Notes: a model not told the origin generated them from the letters alone. 41,955 nt of DNA from Pseudobutyrivibrio sp. (GCA_024681435.1 JAILAV010000184.1:1-41955); one strand, 5' to 3'. Counted from the stretch's first letter, positions 16,004-23,771 are shown. Made by a program: numbers and translations.

Positions 16004-17911
16004 TTACAAATTTAGCTCTTCCCAATTTTCATATAACTTTGCAAGCTTATCATCAATTTCTTTCTGCTTAGCAGTAAGCTCGTTAAGCTTTGCCGAATTA
16101 GTCATGTTCTCTGGCTTTAAGAACTCTTCGTCTGTCTTAGCTTTTTCGTTTTCAAGCTTTTCTATTTCTTCTTCAACCTTGTTAATTTTGTTTTGAAGTT
16201 TACGCTTTTCAGCTTCAATTCTTTTTTGCTCTTTGAAATCAAGCTTTGCTGCTGATTCATTTGAGCTTTGAGATGCCCCAGAAATAGATAACTCATTGCC
16301 AAAAAACTGCTCTTTTTTTTTAAGATAGTCATCATAATTCCCAAGATACTTTACAAATTTACCATCTGTAAGCTCTAAAATGATGTTCGCAGTTCTATTA
16401 ACAAAATATCTGTCATGACTAACATATAAAAGTGTACCATCATATTCATTAAGCGCATCTTCTAATCGTTCTTTAGAATCCATATCCAAATGGTTTGTTG
16501 GCTCATCCAAAATCAAGAAATTAGATTTTGAAAGCATAAGCTTAGCAAGAGAAACTCTTCCTCTTTCACCACCGGAAAGCTCACTGATTCTTTTAAACAC
16601 ATCATCTTCAGTGAACATAAAAGCAGCCAAAGTATTTCTAACCTTAGTTTCAGTAAGGAATGGATATGAATCATGTAATTCGCTAAATACGGTGTTGCTT
16701 TCTGTAAGACCTTGCTGTTCCTGATCGTAGTAGCCAACAGTAACATTAGCACCAAATCTAATTTCACCTGATTCAAAATCAGTTAATCCGTTTATACACT
16801 TAAGGATTGTTGTTTTACCAGTACCATTATCACCAAGAATAGCAATTCTATCACCTTTATGAACCTCAAAAGACAAATCAGTGAATATATTTTTATCCTG
16901 GTATGACTTAGTTACATGGGAAAAATCAAGTACATCCTTGCCACTTTCCTTTTCAACTTCAAGTGTAAGGCGCATTCCTTCTCTATCTTTATCAGGCGCA
17001 TCCATAACTTCCATTTTATCAAGAAGCTTCTTGCGGCTTTCTGCTCTTTTAATAGATTTTTCTCTATTAAAAGACTGCAATTTATCTATTACTGCTTTCT
17101 GGTGCTCAATTTCTTTTTGTTGCTTTTCATAAGAACGCTCATAAGAAAGTTGATATATAGCTTTTTGTTCCACAAAGGCAGAATAATTTCCAGTGTATAC
17201 ATTTGTCTTTCCATAAGATAAATCCACTACATGATCTACGATTTTATCTAGGAAATATCTATCATGGGCAACAATAACAACTGCACCCTTATAAGAAGAC
17301 AAATATCCTTCTAACCAAACAATAGAATTTAAGTCCAAATGATTTATAGGCTCATCAAGAAGTAATAAATCTGGCGAAGAAGCCAATAATCTACCTAAGC
17401 TAACACGTGTTTTTTGACCACCTGAAAGCTCATTCATGCTTTTATTAAATTCACTTTCGGAAAAACCTAAGCCCTTAAGAATACCAATGGCTTCAGAACG
17501 AAATGTATAACCACCATTTAAATCAAACTGATGCTGAAGTTTATGGTAATTATCCATAAATGATGCCATATCATCAGAAGAAATAGAGCTCATAAGCGCT
17601 TCCATTTCTGCCAAACGTCTTTCCATGGATAATAAATCTTCTCTTGCATTTAAAACAGTATCTAAGATATTAGTCCCATAATAGTCTTCCTGATACTGGG
17701 CTAAGTATCCAAAGGTAGCATCTTTTTTAAGAGTAACTTCACCTTCGTCAGCTGGTAACTCACCTATAATAATCTTTAGCAAAGTAGATTTACCAGTACC
17801 ATTATTTCCAACTATGGCAACTTTTGAATGCTCTTCCACTGTGAATGTAGCATCACTTATTACCCTATCTTCACCAAAGGACTTATATATGTGTGAAACA
17901 TTTAATAACAT
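16004..17911 (-). CDS. ABC-F family ATPase (ribosome-associated)
   Basis: This 635-aa soluble protein has two ABC ATPase domains and no membrane helices, the ABC-F layout of translation factors and antibiotic-protection proteins. Domain 1 has GNNGTGKSTLLKI, LSGGQKTRVSLGRLL and DEPINHLD. A charged inter-domain linker follows (about 245-310; KQQKEIEHQK..., the P-site tRNA-interaction region in this family). Domain 2 has GDNGTGKTTILKC, LSGGERGRVSLAKL and DEPTNHLD, then a C-terminal coiled coil (RKLQNKINKVEEEIEKLENEK). The first domain has Ile where the family motif DEPTNHLD has Thr. YdiF/Uup-like is the closest assignment; a resistance role cannot be read from sequence. It starts only 18 nt past the pnp terminator hairpin. 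Confidence 0.92.
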   Translation of the reverse strand: MLLNVSHIYKSFGEDRVISDATFTVEEHSKVAIVGNNGTGKSTLLKIIIGELPADEGEVTLKKDATFGYLAQYQEDYYGTNILDTVLNAREDLLSMERRLAEMEALMSSISSDDMASFMDNYHKLQHQFDLNGGYTFRSEAIGILKGLGFSESEFNKSMNELSGGQKTRVSLGRLLASSPDLLLLDEPINHLDLNSIVWLEGYLSSYKGAVVIVAHDRYFLDKIVDHVVDLSYGKTNVYTGNYSAFVEQKAIYQLSYERSYEKQQKEIEHQKAVIDKLQSFNREKSIKRAESRKKLLDKMEVMDAPDKDREGMRLTLEVEKESGKDVLDFSHVTKSYQDKNIFTDLSFEVHKGDRIAILGDNGTGKTTILKCINGLTDFESGEIRFGANVTVGYYDQEQQGLTESNTVFSELHDSYPFLTETKVRNTLAAFMFTEDDVFKRISELSGGERGRVSLAKLMLSKSNFLILDEPTNHLDMDSKERLEDALNEYDGTLLYVSHDRYFVNRTANIILELTDGKFVKYLGNYDDYLKKKEQFFGNELSISGASQSSNESAAKLDFKEQKRIEAEKRKLQNKINKVEEEIEKLENEKAKTDEEFLKPENMTNSAKLNELTAKQKEIDDKLAKLYENWEELNL

Positions 17912-17929
17912 ACCTATACCTTAAAAAAT

Positions 17930-17953
17930 GCGCCTGACAATAATGCCAGGCGC
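17930..17953 (-). terminator. Terminator between pnp and the ABC-F gene
   Basis: Stem GCGCCTG / CAGGCGC (17930-17936 and 17947-17953) with a 10-nt loop is followed on the minus strand by ATTTTTT. The whole pnp to ABC-F gap is 57 nt, so there is little room for a promoter after the hairpin; it could act as an attenuator for the ABC-F gene. Confidence 0.8.
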
Positions 17954-17968
17954 CACATTAAATCTAGT

Positions 17969-20050
17969 TTACTGAACATCCTTGATAGAGAAGCTAATAC
18001 GTCCCATCTTATCCTTGCCAAGGCAAACAACCTTAACAGTATCACCAAGTGTTAGAACATCCTCTACTCTATCAATTCTCTCCTTAGCAATCTTAGAAAT
18101 GTGAACCATTCCTTCTTTACCAGGAGCGAACTCGATGAATGCACCGAATTCTTTTATGCTGACAACCTTACCAGTAAGAATCTGGTCTTTTTCAAAATCT
18201 GTTGTGATGATTTCAATCATCTTCTTAGCTTCATCCATTTTTGCAGCATCTGTACCGCAGATAGATACGTTGCCATCATCTGTAATATCAATCTTAACAT
18301 CGCATCTTGCAATGATTTCGTTGATTGTCTTTCCACGCTGGCCAACAACATCACCAATCTTCTCTGGATCAATTGAAAGCTGGATAATCTTTGGAGCATA
18401 CTCGCCAACCTGTGGACGTGGCTCAGCGATAGCCTTGCTCATGCAGTTGTCCATGATGAAGAATCTAGCTTCACGGCAACGAGCAATAGCACCTTCAACA
18501 ATTGGACGTGTAAGACCGTGAATCTTAATATCCATCTGGATAGCTGTGATACCTTCTTTTGTACCTGTAACCTTGAAGTCCATATCTCCGAAGAAATCCT
18601 CAAGACCCTGGATATCTGTAAGAAGTACAAAATCATCATCTGTATCGCCTGTAACAAGACCGCAAGAAATACCTGCAACCATTGCCTTAATTGGAACACC
18701 AGCAGCCATAAGCGACATACATGATGCACAAGTAGATGCCATTGATGTAGATCCGTTTGACTCAAAAGTCTCAGATACGGCACGAATTGCATATGGAAAC
18801 TCTTCTGGAGTAGGAAGTACTGGAAGAAGTGCTCTTTCTGCAAGTGCGCCGTGACCGATTTCACGACGTCCTGGACCACGTGATGGCTTTGTCTCGCCTA
18901 CAGAGTATGCAGGGAAATTATAGTGGTGCATGTATCTCTTTTCAGTAACAAATGCATCTAAACCATCAATCTTCTGTGCCTCAGAAAGAGGAGCAAGTGT
19001 AACTACATCACAAATCTGTGTTTGACCACGAGTGAACATAGATGAACCATGAACACGTGGAATAATATCAACTTCTGCAGCAAGTGGACGAATCTGATTA
19101 ATCTCACGACCATCTGGACGCTTATGATCCTTAAGAATCATCTTACGTACTGTCTTCTTTTCGTACTGATAAATAGCCTCGCTAAGAACAGCAAGCCATT
19201 CCTCATTATCAGCAAATGCCTCTTCAAGACGCTCTGTAATCTGACGGATGTTCTCCTCACGAACCTGCTTCTCATCTGTAAATACAGCCTCTTCCATCTC
19301 TGTAGGAGGAACGATTTCCTTCATCTTAGCAAAAAGCTCTTCTGGAATAGCGCATGACGTGTACTCATGCTTTGGCTTACCGCACTCTTTAACCATCTCA
19401 TCGATAAATGCAATAATTGTCTGGTTAACATCGTGGCACTTGTAAATAGCCTCAATCATCTTATCCTCAGGGATGATGTTAGCACCAGCCTCGATCATGA
19501 TAACCTTTTCTCTTGTAGAAGCAACTGTAAGCTTAAGGTCACCCTTATCCCACTGCTCCTGTGAAGGGTTAACGATGAACTCTCCATCAATCATACCCAT
19601 CTGTGTCATAGCGCAAGGGCCATCAAATGGGATATCTGAAATACATGTTGAAATTGCAGCACCAAGCATAGCAACAAGCTCTGGACGGCACTGTGGATCA
19701 ACAGCCATAACCATATTGTTAAGTGTAACGTCGTTACGATAATCCTTAGGGAAAAGTGGACGCATTGGTCTATCAATAACACGAGCTGTAAGAACTGAAT
19801 TCTCAGAAGCCTTTCCCTCTCTCTTGTTAAATCCTCCAGGGATTTTACCTACTGAGTATGTCTTCTCCTCAAACTCAACTGAAAGAGGGAAGAAATCGAT
19901 GCCATCACGTGGCTTATCTGATGCTGTTGCTGTAGAAAGAACTGTTGTATCACCATACTGAATAAATGCAGCTCCGTTAGCCTGTGCAGCAACTCTGCCG
20001 ATATCAACACGAAGTGTTCTACCAGCTAAATCCATTGTAAATGTCTTCAT
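17969..20050 (-). CDS. pnp: Polyribonucleotide nucleotidyltransferase (PNPase)
   Basis: PNPase is the trimeric phosphorolytic 3'-5' exoribonuclease of mRNA decay. The 693-aa protein has two RNase PH-like domains separated by an all-alpha segment. The N-terminal half has GDTTVLSTAT and IPGGFNKREGKASENSVLTARVIDRPMRPLFP; the second core has DGREINQIRPLAAEVDIIPRVHGSSMFTRGQTQ. A KH domain follows (SIDPEKIGDVVGQRGKTINEI), then a C-terminal S1 domain (GKVVSIKEFGAFIEFAPGKEGMVHIS). AAGGAG precedes ATG 20050. It follows rpsO, the widespread rpsO-pnp pairing, but the two genes are separated by a terminator. Confidence 0.98.
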   Translation of the reverse strand: MKTFTMDLAGRTLRVDIGRVAAQANGAAFIQYGDTTVLSTATASDKPRDGIDFFPLSVEFEEKTYSVGKIPGGFNKREGKASENSVLTARVIDRPMRPLFPKDYRNDVTLNNMVMAVDPQCRPELVAMLGAAISTCISDIPFDGPCAMTQMGMIDGEFIVNPSQEQWDKGDLKLTVASTREKVIMIEAGANIIPEDKMIEAIYKCHDVNQTIIAFIDEMVKECGKPKHEYTSCAIPEELFAKMKEIVPPTEMEEAVFTDEKQVREENIRQITERLEEAFADNEEWLAVLSEAIYQYEKKTVRKMILKDHKRPDGREINQIRPLAAEVDIIPRVHGSSMFTRGQTQICDVVTLAPLSEAQKIDGLDAFVTEKRYMHHYNFPAYSVGETKPSRGPGRREIGHGALAERALLPVLPTPEEFPYAIRAVSETFESNGSTSMASTCASCMSLMAAGVPIKAMVAGISCGLVTGDTDDDFVLLTDIQGLEDFFGDMDFKVTGTKEGITAIQMDIKIHGLTRPIVEGAIARCREARFFIMDNCMSKAIAEPRPQVGEYAPKIIQLSIDPEKIGDVVGQRGKTINEIIARCDVKIDITDDGNVSICGTDAAKMDEAKKMIEIITTDFEKDQILTGKVVSIKEFGAFIEFAPGKEGMVHISKIAKERIDRVEDVLTLGDTVKVVCLGKDKMGRISFSIKDVQ

Positions 20051-20083
20051 GATTTTCTCCTTAAAAATATATTAAGCATCAAC

Positions 20084-20134
20084 CCGAAACTACTGAAAAC
20101 GAAGAGATATACTCTCCCAATTCAGTGGCTTCGG
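20084..20134 (-). promoter_or_regulatory. Long leader hairpin upstream of pnp
   Basis: On the minus strand CCGAAGCCACTGAA pairs with TTCAGTAGTTTCGG in 13 of 14 positions (one G-U, one mismatch; arms 20121-20134 and 20084-20097). An inner hairpin GGGAGA / UCUCUU closes the top. It is not followed by a T-run and ends 33 nt before the pnp ATG. In E. coli an RNase III-cleaved leader stem-loop mediates PNPase autoregulation; a similar role here is inference. Confidence 0.55.
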
Positions 20135-20141
20135 ATTACGC

Positions 20142-20158
20142 TTTTAAACTGTTTAAAA
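20142..20158. repeat. 17-bp near-palindrome in the rpsO-pnp gap
   Basis: TTTTAAAC, one base, GTTTAAAA: a perfect 8-bp inverted repeat between the rpsO terminator and the pnp leader hairpin. It could be a protein-binding site for a pnp promoter that I could not otherwise locate, or a chance AT-rich palindrome. Confidence 0.4.
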
Positions 20159-20168
20159 CAAGAAAAAT

Positions 20169-20192
20169 GAGCGGAGTAATACAACTCCGCTC
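20169..20192 (-). terminator. Terminator of rpsO
   Basis: Perfect 9-bp GC-rich stem GAGCGGAGT / ACTCCGCTC (20169-20177 and 20184-20192), 6-nt loop, followed on the minus strand by ATTTTTC. It lies just after the rpsO stop. Confidence 0.9.
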
Positions 20193-20199
20193 TTATAGA

Positions 20200-20466
20200 T
20201 TACTTTCTTAAGCCAAGACGCTCAATGATTGAACGATATCTTTCAATATCTGTATTCTTAAGGTAAGCAAGAAGGTTTCTTCTCTTACCAACCATCTTCA
20301 TCATACCTCTACGAGAATGATGATCACCTGGGTTAGCCTTAAGGTGCTCTGTAAGCTCTGAAATACGAGCTGTAAGAACTGCAATCTGAACCTCTGGAGA
20401 ACCTGTATCACCAGCTGTTCTAGCATACTCATTGATAATTGACTGCTTCTTTTCTTTTGTAATCAT
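20200..20466 (-). CDS. rpsO: 30S ribosomal protein S15
   Basis: The 88-aa product is full-length S15, the early 16S-binding protein of the central domain of the 30S subunit. The conserved core [17 protein letters not shown] and [21 protein letters not shown] is intact. AGGAGG stands eight nucleotides before ATG 20466. It has its own promoter and terminator, so it is mainly a monocistronic unit here. Confidence 0.98.
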   Translation of the reverse strand: MITKEKKQSIINEYARTAGDTGSPEVQIAVLTARISELTEHLKANPGDHHSRRGMMKMVGKRRNLLAYLKNTDIERYRSIIERLGLRK

Positions 20467-20551
20467 TATAACTACCTCCTAAATATTAAATATGCCGTAA
20501 CTAAGGCAAAGGTCGGAGTGTCCTAAACCTGAGTCACAGTAAAATTTGTAC
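20467..20551 (-). promoter_or_regulatory. Possible structured leader of rpsO
   Basis: The approximately 85-nt leader can form AGGT-TTA-GGA-CAC-TCC-G-ACCT followed by TGCC...GGCA just before the ribosome site. S15 commonly represses its own synthesis by binding a leader structure, but leader types differ between phyla and I cannot match this one to a known class. Offered as a candidate. Confidence 0.3.
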
Positions 20552-20557
20552 CGATAT

Positions 20558-20586
20558 ATAATATCACAGCAAATGCTATATGTAAA
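20558..20586 (-). promoter_or_regulatory. Promoter of rpsO
   Basis: Minus strand: TTTACA (20586-20581), 17-nt spacer, TATTAT (20563-20558); each hexamer has one mismatch to consensus. It lies in the gap after the DUF4340 gene, where I see no terminator. Confidence 0.6.
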
Positions 20587-20608
20587 CTCCGTAAATACCA
20601 GATTGTAC

Positions 20609-21199
20609 CTATTGAATAAGTTCTTGGATAGTGTAAGCTCCTATATTGTATAACTTACCTTGGTTCACATATATTTTAGTGAAATCGTAATTTATAGCAA
20701 AATAAACAGTTCCCTCTTCTTTGTTGACTTTTCCAATTGATATAATTGTCGAATTATTATTAGCGTCACTTATCTCATAAATTGGTGATTCCTGATTCAA
20801 GCCATATTTCTCGCCATCATCAGCACTAATAACATCAATAAATCTAATGTCTGTAATGTAATTTAAAAGCTTATCGATTCTATCCTGATTTATTTCAAAG
20901 CTGTCATCATTCACGTAAACCCATTTGTCATCTATAAGCTGAAAATCAAGAACAATACCGTGGGCATCTGTCATCGAAAAACTGTACACTTCTTCCTTTG
21001 GAATTAAAAGTATTCGTTCTCCTTCTTCTTCAATCTCACTAGCCTCATCAAGGACTTCCGCTGTCTTTTCTATTTTGGAAGTAGGGCTAATAAGCTCTTC
21101 TTCTCTGGTTTTTCTTAAAGTAAAAAATAAAATTAAGCCTAAAAGAATAACCGCGAGTATAATTAATACAATTTTAAAAATATTAGATGTATTTTTCAT
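20609..21199 (-). CDS. DUF4340-domain membrane-anchored protein
   Basis: The 196-aa protein has one N-terminal transmembrane helix (about residues 9-27, IVLIILAVILLGLILFF), then an acidic linker and a beta-rich external domain. The domain order VYSFSMTDAHGIVLDFQLIDDKWVY...FEINQDRIDKLLNYI...YGLNQESPIYEI is what I recognise as DUF4340. Relatives often accompany gliding or ABC-export genes, but no such partner is present here. AGGAGA precedes ATG 21199. It lies between the STAS gene's terminator and rpsO. Function unknown. Confidence 0.8.
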   Translation of the reverse strand: MKNTSNIFKIVLIILAVILLGLILFFTLRKTREEELISPTSKIEKTAEVLDEASEIEEEGERILLIPKEEVYSFSMTDAHGIVLDFQLIDDKWVYVNDDSFEINQDRIDKLLNYITDIRFIDVISADDGEKYGLNQESPIYEISDANNNSTIISIGKVNKEEGTVYFAINYDFTKIYVNQGKLYNIGAYTIQELIQ

Positions 21200-21230
21200 A
21201 TGTCTCTCCTAATTTTTGTGGTCAACCTAT

Positions 21231-21259
21231 ATTTTATACGAATATTTTCTGTAGGTAAA
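21231..21259 (-). promoter_or_regulatory. Candidate promoter of the DUF4340 gene
   Basis: Minus strand: TTTACC (21259-21254), 17-nt spacer, TAAAAT (21236-21231), immediately downstream of the terminator at 21276-21302. Confidence 0.4.
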
Positions 21260-21275
21260 TATATACATCAATAAA

Positions 21276-21302
21276 AAGGAGGAAAGATAATCCTTCCTCC
21301 TT
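21276..21302 (-). terminator. Terminator of the partner-switch-like operon
   Basis: Perfect 9-bp stem AAGGAGGAA / TTCCTCCTT (21276-21284 and 21294-21302), 9-nt loop, followed on the minus strand by TTTATTGATG. It closes the unit 23771-21319. Confidence 0.85.
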
Positions 21303-21318
21303 GATTAGAATCCAAAAT

Positions 21319-21618
21319 TTATTCTATTGTAAGAATATCACTAAATCCTGTAACTTCAAATATTTCCTGAACTTCCTCAGAAACGTTTTTCACAACCATA
21401 TTGCCCTGCTTATTCATAGTCTTTTGAGCAGCAAGTAAAACTCGAAGACCAGCACTGGAAATATACTCAAGCTTAGTCATATCGAAAGCTAAATTCTTTA
21501 CATCACTTATTAAGCTATTAACCTGCTCTTCAAGCTGTGGAGCTGTGGTTGTATCTAAACGACCTTCAAGCACAAAAGTTAAATCTGTACCATTTTTTGA
21601 GTTATTAATGTTAAGCAT
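21319..21618 (-). CDS. STAS-domain anti-sigma factor antagonist-like protein
   Basis: The 99-aa single-domain STAS protein resembles SpoIIAA/RsbV. The core is TDLTFVLEGRLDTTTAPQLEEQV and the switch loop LEYISSAGLRVLLAAQK, where Ser54 or Ser55 stands at the position phosphorylated in SpoIIAA/RsbV. In those systems the unphosphorylated form binds the anti-sigma kinase and frees the sigma factor. The gene begins 3 nt after the duplicated GHKL-like gene and ends the operon. No sigma-factor gene is adjacent, so the target is unknown and could be a non-sigma partner. Confidence 0.88.
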   Translation of the reverse strand: MLNINNSKNGTDLTFVLEGRLDTTTAPQLEEQVNSLISDVKNLAFDMTKLEYISSAGLRVLLAAQKTMNKQGNMVVKNVSEEVQEIFEVTGFSDILTIE

Positions 21619-21621
21619 AAT

Positions 21622-22836
21622 TTAGTCCTCCTTATAATCATATACTATTGTCAACTCAACGTTATTTCCTTTTATACCAACAATAACATCCTTTGCTAAT
21701 CCGGCTACAATAGATTTTTCTAATTCATCCCATGCAGCCTGCATACCCTCGTTTGAATCCTTTCCTTTGCCTAATTGCTTTTGATAGTCTGACATAGACC
21801 ACATAAATCCCGAAAATGCTCCAGGATTATTGGCTAAACCGATATCGTTATAAACACCCAGGCCACCAAATCCAATGGAAACTCCGTTATATTCCTGCTG
21901 AAGTTTCATAACACTTTCATAGTTAAGCAATCCGGTTTCAATAATGTCTTTTATTTTACCCATGGTGCCCTTAGCCAATTCATTTGCCCCAGTAGAAGAC
22001 ATCGCCAGCATATCATGCTTAATATCAGCATTCATAATAGTTTTGCTTATCATTTTTACACTACACTGAGTTTCAAACTTTTCAACCCATAACAAGCCTT
22101 TGAAATGACCCGTCATTTCTTTGACCATTCCTATGGTTTCTTCCACTAAAAGCTTAACGTGTAGTGAATCTTTTTTGGTTAAATTCAGAGAATTTATCAA
22201 GCCATCAACATTTTCATATGCTTTATTCAAAGCAGTTTCTTCAGCTGTAAGGAATAGCTGTTCCGAAATAAATATAGGCTTTTTGTTTTTTACTGTTACT
22301 AATGATTCTGTAAAATCTTTAGTAATAACCATTAAAACATTATTATGTTTAACACTAACATTAATATCATCAGCAAGACTAGCTAAAACAGATCGTTCCA
22401 GATTATCCCAAGATTCTTGAGCATATTTGTCATTAGCTCTTTTTAAAAGGAGTTCTGCTTCATAATTAGATAACGTCCATGTAGCAGCGTCAGGCTTAAT
22501 AAAGAAAGCCCTCAACTCGTCAAAGAACGTTTTCCCAGCGCTGTTTTCTTTGTTTGTTGAAATTGAAATAAATTGTTCTTGTTTATCTGGGTCAATATTA
22601 CTTTCAAGCTGCAAACAAATATGAGAAACTCTTGAATTACCTTCGAACCATATCTCAACTACTGACTCATCTTTTGTAATAGATTTAGCCAACCTCAAGG
22701 CTTCTTCAACTAATAGAGAAAATCTTATGGCATTTTTTCCTTTGATATTAAGTCGAAACAGATAATCTTCTAGTAAACCATCTACTCTATCGTATTGCTC
22801 TTGTAAATTGGAAAGTCTAACATGCTCAGATTGCAT
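21622..22836 (-). CDS. Internally duplicated, degenerate GHKL-like protein
   Basis: I do not recognise a named family for this 404-aa soluble protein, but it is clearly two related halves. Residues 143-175 (WDNLERSVLASLADDINVSV...) and 369-401 (WDELEKSIVAGLAKDVIVGI...) align closely. So do the preceding TWTLSNYEAEL and MWSMSDYQKQL, and 41-50 (LLVEEALRLA) with 229-238 (LLVEETIGMV). The LLVEE segments resemble the N-box helix of SpoIIAB/RsbW ATPases (VEELFVNIAHYAY in the next gene upstream), but the Mg-binding Asn is Leu49 and Met237, and no DxGxG box is evident. A pseudo-ATPase that binds partners rather than ATP is my inference. GGGGG precedes ATG 22836 at a suitable distance. Confidence 0.7.
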   Translation of the reverse strand: MQSEHVRLSNLQEQYDRVDGLLEDYLFRLNIKGKNAIRFSLLVEEALRLAKSITKDESVVEIWFEGNSRVSHICLQLESNIDPDKQEQFISISTNKENSAGKTFFDELRAFFIKPDAATWTLSNYEAELLLKRANDKYAQESWDNLERSVLASLADDINVSVKHNNVLMVITKDFTESLVTVKNKKPIFISEQLFLTAEETALNKAYENVDGLINSLNLTKKDSLHVKLLVEETIGMVKEMTGHFKGLLWVEKFETQCSVKMISKTIMNADIKHDMLAMSSTGANELAKGTMGKIKDIIETGLLNYESVMKLQQEYNGVSIGFGGLGVYNDIGLANNPGAFSGFMWSMSDYQKQLGKGKDSNEGMQAAWDELEKSIVAGLAKDVIVGIKGNNVELTIVYDYKED

Positions 22837-22869
22837 CTAGTTACCCCCTTTACATTATATTGTAAGAAA

Positions 22870-22898
22870 ATTATACTATTTAAAGCTTTTAATATACA
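22870..22898 (-). promoter_or_regulatory. Possible internal promoter before the duplicated GHKL-like gene
   Basis: The 100-nt gap 22837-22936 is the only large gap in this operon. On the minus strand it has a perfect TATAAT (22875-22870) but a weak -35 (TGTATA at 17 nt). An 8-bp palindrome TTACGTAA lies further upstream. No terminator hairpin is evident in the gap. Confidence 0.3.
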
Positions 22899-22936
22899 CA
22901 ATTTACGTAATGTTTCACAAAAATTTCAAAAAGCCA

Positions 22937-23344
22937 TTAAATTAATTTAAATATACTAGTAATGTTACATCCATTAGTATATTCATACTTAATGTCATCC
23001 ATATTTTTCTTGACCATAAATATACCCAATCCACCGATTGATCGCTCTTCAGCGGAAAGGCTAATATCTGGATCGTCCTTTGCCAAAGGGTCGTAAGGAA
23101 CACCAGAATCAATAAAAGAAATTTTTATTGTTCGTGGATCGTCATGCACATCAAATACTATTTCAGCTTTACCAATAGAATCCGTATATGCGTAATGAGC
23201 AATGTTTACAAATAACTCCTCTACAGATACATCAATCTGCATTTGAATTTTCATGCTACACTCTAATTCTTCAAGTTTTGAATCAATAAATTCAAGAACC
23301 TTTGGAAGGTTTTCAACTGTTGCATCAAGTTCTAATTTACTCAT
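22937..23344 (-). CDS. RsbW/SpoIIAB-type anti-sigma ATP-binding protein
   Basis: The 135-aa protein is a single GHKL ATPase domain of the serine-kinase anti-sigma type (HATPase_c_2). The N-box is DVSVEELFVNIAHYAY with Asn47. The G1 box is FIDSGVPYDP (Asp79, Gly81) and the G2 box is GGLGIFMVKK (104-113). Family members phosphorylate STAS antagonists such as the one encoded at 21319-21618. I start at ATG 23344, with GGGGG five nucleotides upstream. A longer upstream reading lies inside the preceding gene and is not supported. The gene overlaps the stop of the 144-aa gene by 8 nt. Confidence 0.88.
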   Translation of the reverse strand: MSKLELDATVENLPKVLEFIDSKLEELECSMKIQMQIDVSVEELFVNIAHYAYTDSIGKAEIVFDVHDDPRTIKISFIDSGVPYDPLAKDDPDISLSAEERSIGGLGIFMVKKNMDDIKYEYTNGCNITSIFKLI

Positions 23345-23771
23345 GTAACCCCCTATCGAAGCTATCCGGCGACCAGCTTGCCTGCAAATCTTCAACAACA
23401 ACATTATCATCAACTTTAACAACTATTTGGAATTCATCTTCATAAACTATTTCACCAGGAAAGTTCGTATAAACCACATAATACGGATGCTTATATCTTT
23501 CAAGTAACCAAAGCAAAGGATTAATCATCTTCATCATCATTTCACTATTTTCAACTTTAAAATAGCAAATAACCTTTTCCTGTTTTTTACATTGAGGTGG
23601 CCATGGTAGTTCTTCAGCAAACCATTCATCAATTTCTTTAAATAAACCATAATCTTCCTCGTCCATCACATTATCTTCTACCATTTTATTAAGCATACTA
23701 AAAATGCCTTTGCCAGTTCTAGTATTTGCTGCTAGTTCTTTTCCTTGAATTCTGCAGTATTTAAATTTCAT
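23337..23771 (-). CDS. Unrecognised 144-aa protein heading the partner-switch-like operon
   Basis: I do not recognise this family. The protein is soluble, mixed alpha/beta in pattern, with an aromatic centre (EIDEWFAEELPWPPQCKKQEKVICYFK) and later LLWLLERYKHPYYVVYTNFPG and EFQIVVKVDDNVVV. No signal peptide, membrane helix or catalytic motif is visible. AAGAAGG stands nine nucleotides before ATG 23771. It is first in the operon and overlaps the RsbW-like gene, so it probably acts in the same circuit, for example as input or output partner. That role is inferred from position only. Confidence 0.7.
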   Translation of the reverse strand: MKFKYCRIQGKELAANTRTGKGIFSMLNKMVEDNVMDEEDYGLFKEIDEWFAEELPWPPQCKKQEKVICYFKVENSEMMMKMINPLLWLLERYKHPYYVVYTNFPGEIVYEDEFQIVVKVDDNVVVEDLQASWSPDSFDRGLHE

